8,018 nucleotides of DNA from Microcaldota archaeon (GTDB lineage: Archaea; Micrarchaeota; Micrarchaeia; Anstonellales; Anstonellaceae). The stretch covers positions 1-8,018 of the forward strand of contig JAPLWZ010000039.1 of the NCBI GenBank assembly GCA_026396335.1, in the 5' to 3' direction. How positions within the stretch are numbered: position 1 is the stretch's first letter; each line of letters opens with the position of its first letter. This document shows, piece after piece, positions 1-5,459 of this stretch. The notes beneath the pieces are model-generated. The model saw only the letters and a program-made list of their open reading frames with translations, was not told the origin of the DNA and did no database searches. Made by a program: the position numbers and the translations under genes.

Positions 1-1
1 C

Positions 2-1018
2 GACAGGTTCGTTGCGCTGAATTTCGCGAACGGGCGCGAATTATGGAGCCAGCAAACCGGCGGGTGGGTGCAAAGCTCGCCCGCAATAACAGACGACGGG
101 GTTTATTTCGGAAGCAATGACGGCTATTTGTACGCGGTTGACTCTGCAGGAAATCTCAGGTGGAAATTCAATTCTGGCGCGCCAATCTGGTCGAATCCGG
201 CCGTGCTTGGAAAGCAAGTCGTATTCGGGAACAATGCAGGGCAGCTATTCGGGGTGGACACTGCAAACGGGCAGAAAATATGGTCATTTTCAGGAGATGG
301 GAGGGCATACACCCCAATCGTCTACAAAGACAGAAACACATTCATATTCGGCACAAGCAAGGGCATGATTTATTCCGTTTCCTCCTCGCCGATCTGCAGC
401 TTCACCTCGCCATCTGACGGCGATGCGATCGGCGACTGGCCATCCGATATAGAGGGCAACGCTTACTCGGAAAGCGGAATTGACCGCGTGGAAGTGAGGG
501 TGGAAAACGGAAACTGGATGATGGCAGCCGGCGCAGAGGAATGGTACGCCTCGGTTGACTTCACCGGCAAGGCGCCAGGCGGCTACATGCTCGAATGCCG
601 CGCAACTGACAAGAGCGGCAGGAGCGAAACAAACCAATATTCCTCGATTTCAGTGATAAAGCAAGACTCGCTTGCGCTCCAGAAGCAGTACATTTCAGCG
701 CCAAGCGAGGTAAAGGACAAGGACAATTTCACGCTTTATGTGACAGACAGCAATGGCAAGGATTTGCACGGCGTCACGATTACGATCGGAGACGTGAAAA
801 AGACCGACAAGAGCCCGTTTGCAATACAGCTTGGGAAAACGGGGCCGGTTGAAATAGGCGTGTCAAAGCCCGGCTTTGAGTCAGGAAAGATAATCGTGGT
901 CGGCGTGGGAGAAGGCAATCTGCTCGTGCCCATGATAATCGTCGTCGCAACTGCCGCTGCAGGGTACTACTTCTTCATAAGGAAGCCAAAAAGCCAGAGC
1001 AAATACTCCAGCCTGTAA
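2..1018 (+). CDS. PQQ-type beta-propeller / Ig-like surface protein, C-terminally membrane anchored (5' end outside window)
   Basis: The frame is open from base 2, so the true start lies upstream; 338 residues are visible. Residues 1-130 hold PQQ/BamB-like propeller blades: an aliphatic-aromatic strand, VD or LN, a G-turn, then a Trp, seen as FVALNFANGRELW, GYLYAVDSAGNLRW and GQLFGVDTANGQKIW, with a last half-blade GMIYSV. Residues about 132-215 look like a bacterial-type Ig domain (SPSDGD opening, VEVRVENGNW strand, ECRATDKSG end) with two cysteines. Residues about 225-295 look like a second beta-sandwich. A hydrophobic helix (LLVPMIIVVATAAAGYYFF) followed by a basic tail ends the protein, so most of it should face outside the cell. 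PQQ-type blades often serve as protein-binding scaffolds and need not bind a cofactor. The partner or substrate is unknown, and a signal peptide cannot be checked here. Confidence 0.85.
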   Translation, partial: DRFVALNFANGRELWSQQTGGWVQSSPAITDDGVYFGSNDGYLYAVDSAGNLRWKFNSGAPIWSNPAVLGKQVVFGNNAGQLFGVDTANGQKIWSFSGDGRAYTPIVYKDRNTFIFGTSKGMIYSVSSSPICSFTSPSDGDAIGDWPSDIEGNAYSESGIDRVEVRVENGNWMMAAGAEEWYASVDFTGKAPGGYMLECRATDKSGRSETNQYSSISVIKQDSLALQKQYISAPSEVKDKDNFTLYVTDSNGKDLHGVTITIGDVKKTDKSPFAIQLGKTGPVEIGVSKPGFESGKIIVVGVGEGNLLVPMIIVVATAAAGYYFFIRKPKSQSKYSSL

Positions 1019-1044
1019 AGGCAGCATCTACATTGTAAATCTAC

Positions 1045-1067
1045 TTTTTACCACAACCTTTAAATAG
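1045..1067 (+). promoter_or_regulatory. T-run after the surface-protein gene and TATA box of the 376-residue gene
   Basis: The 70-base gap 1019-1088 holds a run of five T at 1045-1049, a possible weak archaeal terminator for the upstream gene. It also holds an archaeal TATA box, CTTTAAATAG, at 1058-1067. The TTTAAA centre (1061.5) is 27.5 bases before the ATG at 1089. With the usual archaeal TATA-to-start spacing, transcription would begin at or next to that ATG, giving a leaderless mRNA. Confidence 0.6.
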
Positions 1068-1088
1068 CCTGCGAGGCAAAAGAACCAC

Positions 1089-2219
1089 ATGCAGATAGAG
1101 AAGGATTTTGGCAAGCGCCTCAGCATAATGCCAGACAACCCGCAGCTTAAGCTGGAATTTGCACCAGGCGCGCAGAAAAACAAGCCAACCTACCTGAAGA
1201 GGATTGAACCGGACGAGACAGGCAGAGGATTTGTGAACAGGCTGCAAACCCGCCTTGAGGCCGAATTTTCCGAAAAGGAAAAATCCTACAACAACCCGGA
1301 GGCAAAAAAAATCCTCGCAGAGCTGCACGAATACTTGTTCTCAAAAAACCTGGAAAAATTCATTTCAAAATATGACGAGCTGAAAGCCGCAGCGCACGAG
1401 ATTTGCCTCCCGTATCACTACCGAAAATGGGGAGGCACGCCGAAAAACGTGGAGAAGAATTTCAAGTTTACCAAACTGACAGGTGATGAGAGGTCGGCAA
1501 TAACCCTTCTTATGACCAGGTCGCATTGGCTGACCACCGCCTACTGCAATGCCAAAATCCTCAAGACGCTTGGAGACAACCTGGAGGCTGAGCTGACAAT
1601 AATGATCGCCCCTGCCCCTCCGCCCACGATTTACGAGAGGATTGCAAAAATGGCAAAGGAAAACAAGGGAGGGATGTTAGCATCTGAAGATTATTGCAAC
1701 TGCATTTCCATGGTGAAGTGGAAGTTCGCGCTCCTTGCGCTTGAGCTTTACGACGCCGCGGCAAAAACGGCAAACTCAAGCCTGCCAGATGAAAAAAAGG
1801 AAAAAAGCAGGGAAACGCTCAAAGTGCTTGAGCAGGAAGAGATCAAAAAAATAATCAGGCTGGCGGAAATACTGCGAAATGCAAAAACCGTGTTCTTCCC
1901 GCGCAATGCAGCAGTGTGGTTCAAGCCAGATGCAAAGCAGGAAGCCGCGCTTCAAATTATTGCAATGGAACTTCTGGAAAAAACAGACTGCAAGATTTCA
2001 AGGAAGATTGGCTATATTATGCCACTGCTCACGCATCTTCGCACAGGCGAGCCTGACAAGTTCCTTGGGCACTACGAAAAATATCTTCCAAGCCGCACCG
2101 AAGGAAAGAGGGGGACCAGCCAGATGAACACTATTTGCGCCGCAGAACTCCTTGAAGACAGCGAGTTATCTAGGGTTGCGGAAAAAATAAAGGAAATGCC
2201 AAAGCGGTTCGGGCTCTGA
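1089..2219 (+). CDS. Uncharacterised soluble, mainly helical protein (376 residues)
   Basis: I do not recognise this family. The product is charged, rich in Lys, Glu, Ala and Leu, and reads as mostly alpha-helical, with no signal peptide or membrane segment. Distinctive spots: a His/Cys/Tyr/Trp-rich stretch at about residues 101-118 (AHEICLPYHYRKWGG), an aromatic segment TRSHWLTTAYCNAKIL, a proline run IAPAPPPTIYERI, a cluster DYCNC near residue 201, and FFPRNAAVWFKPDAKQ in the second half. The codon pattern matches the neighbouring housekeeping genes, and the ORF is long and unbroken, so it is a real gene. The ATG at 1089 fits the TATA box 27.5 bases upstream; an in-frame ATG at 1128 is an alternative. 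It converges on spt5, with 34 bases between the two stops. The cysteines and histidines are too scattered to call a metal site. Confidence 0.8.
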   Translation: MQIEKDFGKRLSIMPDNPQLKLEFAPGAQKNKPTYLKRIEPDETGRGFVNRLQTRLEAEFSEKEKSYNNPEAKKILAELHEYLFSKNLEKFISKYDELKAAAHEICLPYHYRKWGGTPKNVEKNFKFTKLTGDERSAITLLMTRSHWLTTAYCNAKILKTLGDNLEAELTIMIAPAPPPTIYERIAKMAKENKGGMLASEDYCNCISMVKWKFALLALELYDAAAKTANSSLPDEKKEKSRETLKVLEQEEIKKIIRLAEILRNAKTVFFPRNAAVWFKPDAKQEAALQIIAMELLEKTDCKISRKIGYIMPLLTHLRTGEPDKFLGHYEKYLPSRTEGKRGTSQMNTICAAELLEDSELSRVAEKIKEMPKRFGL

Positions 2220-2253
2220 AATCCAAACAGATAGGATTCAGATTGCCGAAAAC

Positions 2254-2709
2254 CTACTCCTTCACTTCGGAAGCCTTCTGGAACACCTTTATTGTGTTCG
2301 CCTTGATGGTGACCGGGATTGGCACCGCGACTTCAGTCAATTCCACAGTGACCTCGTCCTTGTTGGTGTCGATCTTTATCACGCGGGCCTTTTCTCCCTT
2401 GAATGGGCCGGAAACGAGTTCCACCACGTCGCCCTTGTTTATGGAAAGCACTGCGGGCTTTGCAGCCTCGATCATGCCCTCTATGTCCTTGAGTTCCATG
2501 GGCCTGTCAAGCACGCCCTTTATGTGCGGGATCCTCAAGCCCGCCTGGCGCACGGACACTTCGTCCTTGCCCTCAACAATCAGGTAGCCCTTCAGGTCCT
2601 CGAAATAAGCAACAGAGTAAATGCTCAAATTCTCCTTCTTCACTTTCTTGAAGAGCATGTCAAGCACTACTTTTTCCTGGCCAGCGGTTACGCGGTACAC
2701 GTATATCAT
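2254..2709 (-). CDS. spt5: Transcription elongation factor Spt5 (archaeal NusG homologue)
   Basis: The 151-residue protein has the archaeal Spt5 layout: an NGN domain (about 1-85, starting MIYVYRVTAGQEKVVLDML, with GYLIVEGKD and IPHIKGVL strands) and one KOW domain (about 90-145, KGDVVELVSGPFKGEKARVI). The family, with Spt4, binds the clamp coiled coil of RNA polymerase and keeps the clamp closed, raising processivity; it can also link transcription to translation. The length is normal. The ATG at 2709 follows the secE stop by nine bases, and GGTG at 2715-2718 sits five bases before it, so it is translated from the ftsZ-secE-spt5 transcript. The ribosomal protein genes (L11, L1, L10) that follow spt5 in many archaea are absent; a convergent gene lies 34 bases beyond. 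Confidence 0.95.
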   Translation of the reverse strand: MIYVYRVTAGQEKVVLDMLFKKVKKENLSIYSVAYFEDLKGYLIVEGKDEVSVRQAGLRIPHIKGVLDRPMELKDIEGMIEAAKPAVLSINKGDVVELVSGPFKGEKARVIKIDTNKDEVTVELTEVAVPIPVTIKANTIKVFQKASEVKE

Positions 2710-2718
2710 AAGAACACC

Positions 2719-2886
2719 CTATTGCACGAGATTCAACACGAACGATATGATTACGCCTATCAGTCCGATCAGAACTATCCCGAGCGCAGTTATTTTTATT
2801 ATTTTTTCAAATTCCTTCTGTCTTGGCAGTGTTGCCACATTCATCACGCGGCGCGACTGGTTGATGAAGCCCATTATGTCAAACAT
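2719..2886 (-). CDS. secE: Preprotein translocase subunit SecE (Sec61 gamma)
   Basis: This small gene encodes 55 residues: MFDIMGFINQ, then SRRVMNVATLPRQKEFEKII, then a single membrane helix (ITALGIVLIGLIGVIISFV) ending LNLVQ. An amphipathic helix with basic residues, a conserved-looking P-R-Q/K-E-F segment and one C-terminal membrane span is the standard archaeal SecE/Sec61 gamma design, and about 55-60 residues is the normal size. It clamps the SecY channel in the cytoplasmic membrane. Position supports it: secE directly precedes spt5 in many archaea. The ATG at 2886 has GGTGG (2891-2895) four bases upstream; the in-frame ATG at 2874 is less well placed. There are 31 bases from the ftsZ stop and 9 to spt5. 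Confidence 0.93.
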   Translation of the reverse strand: MFDIMGFINQSRRVMNVATLPRQKEFEKIIKITALGIVLIGLIGVIISFVLNLVQ

Positions 2887-2890
2887 ATTT

Positions 2891-2895
2891 CCACC
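2891..2895 (-). promoter_or_regulatory. Ribosome binding site of secE (GGTGG)
   Basis: On the minus strand, GGTGG lies four bases before the secE ATG. GGTG pairs with CACC in the usual archaeal 16S rRNA 3' end. It decides the secE start and matches the GGTG found before spt5 (2715-2718) and hicA (2272 + 5000, that is 7272-7275). Confidence 0.6.
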
Positions 2896-2917
2896 AAAAG
2901 TTTTTCGTTTCGCTTAT

Positions 2918-3364
2918 CTATCCTAGCAGGTCCAGGTCCAATTCAGCGTCAGACGCCTTTGCAGATGCGCCCAGATTCTGAAGTTCATAATGCGGGAACT
3001 TCGCGCCCGCAATGACTGCAAGCACGCGTATGGATGACTTCTTTGCAAGCTTCTCTATCCTTGCGCCCCAGATTATGTGCGAGGAGGGGTCGATCCTCTT
3101 TGATACCTCGCTCACTATGAGCTCGGCTTCCTTGAGCGACATGTCCTCGCCGCCTGTCACGTTTATGAGTGCGCGGTTTGCCGTGGAAATATCAACGTCA
3201 AGGAGCGGCGAGTTCATTGCAGTGTCTACTGCGATAAGAGCGCGCTGGTCGGGCTTTGCCTCAACTGATGCTTCGCCGATTCCAACAACAGCGCAACCTG
3301 CGCTTGTGAGTATTGTCCTAAGGTCCGCAAAGTCAAGGTTAACGAGCCCCGCCTTTGTGACAAG
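2918..3364 (-). pseudogene. ftsZ1: FtsZ1, C-terminal part, out of frame with the N-terminal part
   Basis: Read in the frame that stops at 2918, this segment gives 148 residues starting LVTKAGLVNLDFADLRTIL. It carries the catalytic T7 (synergy) loop NLDFAD, which completes the GTPase site of the neighbouring subunit, then SAGCAVVGIGEA, SPLLDVDIS, the INVTGGEDMSL strand, and the C-terminal IIWGARIE and VLAVIAGA strands. The end is the short archaeal type. The segment has no internal stop and is well preserved, so damage at the junction looks recent or artificial. In this frame the first ATG (3217) lies past the T7 loop, so no useful product is expected from separate translation. Confidence 0.88.
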
Positions 3365-3873
3365 TTTTGCATCCTGATTTTTCCTTCTGATGTGAACGGG
3401 AGAGTGACTACTGCGATAGTTAGTGCGCCTGCTGCCTTTGCCTGCTCTGCAATTATGTGCGCCGAGCCTGTGCCTGTGCCGCCGCCCATGCCGCAGGTGA
3501 TGAATACCATCATGCCGTCGGAAAGCGCGGCCCTTATTTCTTCCTGCGATTCCTTTGCCGCAGCTTCGCCAAGCGCCGGGTTGCTGCCTGCGCCCATGCC
3601 GCGGGTTGCCTTCTTGCCAAGCAGGATTTTCTTGTCCGCGCGCATCTTCACCAGGTGCTGCACGTCCGTGTTCATTGCGATGAGCTTTACTCCTTCTATT
3701 TTTACCTCGTGAATCCTGTTCATGGTGTTGCAGCCAGAGCCGCCTGCGCCCACCACGTAAATTTTCGGCTTGCTGCCCTCAATGAATTTGAGCAATTCCG
3801 CGTCCTCGGCGGAAACCGTAATCCCTTCAGGGATCTGCTGCTCGATGTTGTCAAGACTTGCCATGGTAGTCAC
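3226..3873 (-). pseudogene. ftsZ1: FtsZ1, N-terminal GTPase part, truncated by an internal deletion with frameshift
   Basis: The frame matches archaeal FtsZ1, the tubulin-like GTPase of the division ring: VVGAGGSGCNT (41-50), MNTD (67-70), RGMGAGSNPALGEAAAKES, and the tubulin signature GMGGGTGTGS (128-137), up to LPFTSEGKIRMQN (residue 170). After that the frame runs into about 45 unrelated residues and stops at 3226. The next expected segment, about 52 residues holding the end of the GTPase domain and most of central helix H7, is absent; the sequence jumps to LVTKAGL in another frame. 170 + 52 + 148 gives about 370, the normal FtsZ1 length. The start is GTG at 3873 or ATG at 3864; the latter has AGTGA five bases upstream. 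Its transcript probably also carries secE and spt5. Whether the break is real or an assembly error cannot be told from the sequence. Confidence 0.88.
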
Positions 3874-3898
3874 TTGTTCGTTTTTTCATCAGTGAAAT

Positions 3899-3912
3899 GT
3901 TATATTATATTG
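3899..3912 (-). promoter_or_regulatory. TATA box of the ftsZ1-secE-spt5 cluster
   Basis: The minus strand reads CAATATAATATAACA here, the only strong A/T box in the gap 3874-3979. Its centre (about 3905) predicts a start of transcription near 3880. That leaves a short leader of about 7 bases to the GTG at 3873, or about 16 to the ATG at 3864. If the downstream half (ATATAACA) is the true core, the GTG would be almost leaderless. Confidence 0.5.
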
Positions 3913-3954
3913 CGTTTGCCCACTGTCGCTTGCTCATGCTAAGTATTTTTCGTT

Positions 3955-3969
3955 TCACGTCTGATGTGA
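3955..3969. repeat. 15-base near-perfect palindrome upstream of ftsZ1
   Basis: TCACGTCTGATGTGA pairs with itself at six of seven positions around the central T (the exception is G opposite T). It has no loop, so it is more like a protein-binding site than an RNA hairpin. It sits between the glycosyltransferase stop and the ftsZ1 TATA box, about 50 bases upstream of that box, where an activator could bind. Chance occurrence is possible. Confidence 0.3.
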
Positions 3970-3979
3970 TGAGGAAAAT

Positions 3980-4768
3980 TTAAAATGGGCGCACTTTGCC
4001 AAGTTTTTCCTTGCCGGCCTCTTTCAGATTGGGACTTACCAGGCTCGCCTGGCGCATTTTTGCCAAAAGTTCCCGGAATCGCATCCCCTTTACCATGGCA
4101 ATGCTTATCGCTTCCTGCTGCTGCTTGAGCGCCTCTCCGTTCTTGTAAGGCTTGCAACGAATGGCGCCAGCTGCGAGAACCCATGTTTCCTTTTCGGAAT
4201 TGATTGCATAGGAAAGCGCGACTTCGAGCCCATAGCCTGAGGCTGCATCAAAAAAAGCCCGCGCCACGTCAGACGCGGAAAAAGCATATTTGCCGCCCTC
4301 GCCCTTTTCAAATAGGAAATCAAGCGCTGAAAGCCGGATTGCATAATGCCCGGAATAAGCCCATGGCACGTGCGACTCGCCGTTCATCTGAGGATGAATT
4401 ACCCTGCCAAGGGCGCGGTTGTAATTCAGGAATGCGAGCATGTCATCAATATTCTTTTTTGTCAGATGATCCTGCTGGTCCGCGTCAGCCATAATTATGG
4501 CAGTTGCGCCATTGTTCTTGGCGTAAAGGATTCCCTTCATGAACGCTTCGCCTTTTCCCGGCTTTTCATTCGCTTGGAAGGAAATCACATTCGCCCCTGC
4601 CTCGCGGGCTATCTGCGCAGTATTGTCCTGCGAGCCGTTTTCCACCACGACAAAATCTATTATTGCGCCCTGTTTTTTGATGGCAATTGCGTCCGCTACT
4701 ACAGATGCGATTGAGTCCTGCTCGTTATGCGCAGGCATGATGAGCATGGCTTTCTCTTCTGAGGGCAT
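3980..4768 (-). CDS. Family 2 glycosyltransferase (dolichol-phosphate sugar synthase-like)
   Basis: The 262-residue protein has a GT-A fold signature. It opens MLIMPAHNEQDSIASVV (nucleotide-sugar binding), continues with DFVVVENGSQDNT (38-50) and the loop NEKPGKGEAFMKG (67-79), then the metal-binding motif MADADQQD (93-100, Asp95-x-Asp97). GT2 enzymes move a sugar from a nucleotide donor to an acceptor such as a polyprenyl phosphate or a growing glycan. There is no membrane helix, so it is cytosolic or peripheral, and the sugar and acceptor are unknown. The ATG at 4768 is chosen because the motif begins right after it and a TATA centre lies 25.5 bases upstream. The longer reading frame to 5083 is antisense to the next gene and has no family match. 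Surface-glycan work would suit an archaeal envelope, but no partner gene is adjacent. Confidence 0.88.
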   Translation of the reverse strand: MPSEEKAMLIMPAHNEQDSIASVVADAIAIKKQGAIIDFVVVENGSQDNTAQIAREAGANVISFQANEKPGKGEAFMKGILYAKNNGATAIIMADADQQDHLTKKNIDDMLAFLNYNRALGRVIHPQMNGESHVPWAYSGHYAIRLSALDFLFEKGEGGKYAFSASDVARAFFDAASGYGLEVALSYAINSEKETWVLAAGAIRCKPYKNGEALKQQQEAISIAMVKGMRFRELLAKMRQASLVSPNLKEAGKEKLGKVRPF

Positions 4769-4787
4769 GCACTGATAGTGGTAATAA

Positions 4788-4800
4788 GTATTTAAAAATG
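4788..4800. promoter_or_regulatory. Shared symmetric TATA box of a divergent gene pair
   Basis: The 52-base gap between the two divergent start codons holds one A/T box, GTATTTAAAAATG. Its TTTAAA core (4791-4796) is self-complementary. From its centre (4793.5) it is 27.5 bases to the plus ATG at 4821 and 25.5 to the minus ATG at 4768. Both fit a transcription start at the start codon, so a single box appears to serve both genes. Confidence 0.6.
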
Positions 4801-4820
4801 CTTGTAAACAAAATAAAGCC

Positions 4821-5438
4821 ATGGCTAATTTAAGCGTGCGGCACTTCGCCCCTATTGTGAAACCAAAGGCAGGTGGCCTCACAAGCAGGATGGCAGTGCT
4901 CCTGGTAGACCATCCATTTTTCGACAAGAAGGAGAGGGCATTGGCGCTGAAAACCTCAAGTGGACAGGAGTACTTGCAAACCTTTGATGCATACGAAAAA
5001 ACAGTTGTAAAACTTTGCAAAGAGGCTGCGCACCTGAAAATCCCGATTTTCATCATCCGCGAAGAAAACGACGTAAAAAGCAACGAGCCTTATGATAAAA
5101 CGGTGCTCAGGATAGCCGGCGCTGGCGCAATATTCGTGGCAAAATCCAAAAAGGACGCATTTAATGGATCAAACATATGGAGTCTGCTGGACGCCATCAA
5201 AGTACAAGGAGTAATAGTCGCGGGCTTTGATAAATACGTGTGTGCGCTTGAAACCGCAATTTCGGCAAGCATGAGCTATGTAGTAGCAACTTCAGGAGAG
5301 CTTCTTCTCGCGGGCAACAGGAGATATGGCGGGCTGCATATGGTCCGCGCTTCCGAATTTTACCAGTCGCTAACGCATTACTACCAAAAAGCAGAAGACC
5401 TGTTTGCGGCAATGAAAAAAGCATCTGGCATTGCCTGA
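4821..5438 (+). CDS. Isochorismatase-like cysteine hydrolase
   Basis: The 205-residue protein carries the Asp-Lys-Cys triad of the isochorismatase/nicotinamidase superfamily. Asp30 is in the opening strand (MAVLLVDHPFF), Lys108 in FVAKSKKDAFNGSNIW (the family's K-x3-S-A-F-x-G/N region), and Cys141 in VIVAGFDKYVCALETA. The fold is an alpha/beta Rossmann-like sheet; the family cleaves amides or vinyl ethers (nicotinamide, isochorismate, N-carbamoyl compounds) through a cysteine thioester. The substrate cannot be assigned. The neighbours, a glycosyltransferase and AMP phosphorylase, give only a weak hint of nucleotide or cofactor breakdown. The ATG at 4821 is supported by the TATA centre 27.5 bases upstream. 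It converges on the AMP phosphorylase gene with a 21-base gap. Confidence 0.87.
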   Translation: MANLSVRHFAPIVKPKAGGLTSRMAVLLVDHPFFDKKERALALKTSSGQEYLQTFDAYEKTVVKLCKEAAHLKIPIFIIREENDVKSNEPYDKTVLRIAGAGAIFVAKSKKDAFNGSNIWSLLDAIKVQGVIVAGFDKYVCALETAISASMSYVVATSGELLLAGNRRYGGLHMVRASEFYQSLTHYYQKAEDLFAAMKKASGIA

Positions 5439-5459
5439 CCGAGCCTATTCCACTTGCTC

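Noticed and set aside
290..637. 115-residue minus-strand frame in the surface-protein gene
   Set aside because: It is the complement of propeller and Ig-domain codons, with no family features.
2524..3015. 163-residue plus-strand frame spanning spt5, secE and the end of ftsZ1
   Set aside because: It crosses three genes on the other strand, has no motif or promoter, and secE beneath it is convincing.
3226..3364. About 45 residues following RMQN at the end of the N-terminal ftsZ1 frame
   Set aside because: They are the out-of-frame reading of the T7-loop region, not a real or alternative C-terminus.
3908..3937. Tiny minus-strand frame of about ten codons (MSKRQWANAI) before ftsZ1, a possible leader peptide
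   Set aside because: It overlaps the best TATA box for ftsZ1, so it would lie mostly upstream of the transcript; it has no ribosome binding site.
3976..3985. AAAATTTAAAA at the end of the glycosyltransferase gene as an extra TATA box
   Set aside because: Neither strand has a gene start at the expected 25-28 bases; it would give ftsZ1 a leader of about 80 bases, less likely than the box at 3899-3912.
4769..5083. Long N-terminal extension of the glycosyltransferase frame (to 5083, minus)
   Set aside because: It is fully antisense to the isochorismatase-like gene, crosses the shared TATA box, and adds no family sequence before the GT2 motif that begins right after ATG 4768.
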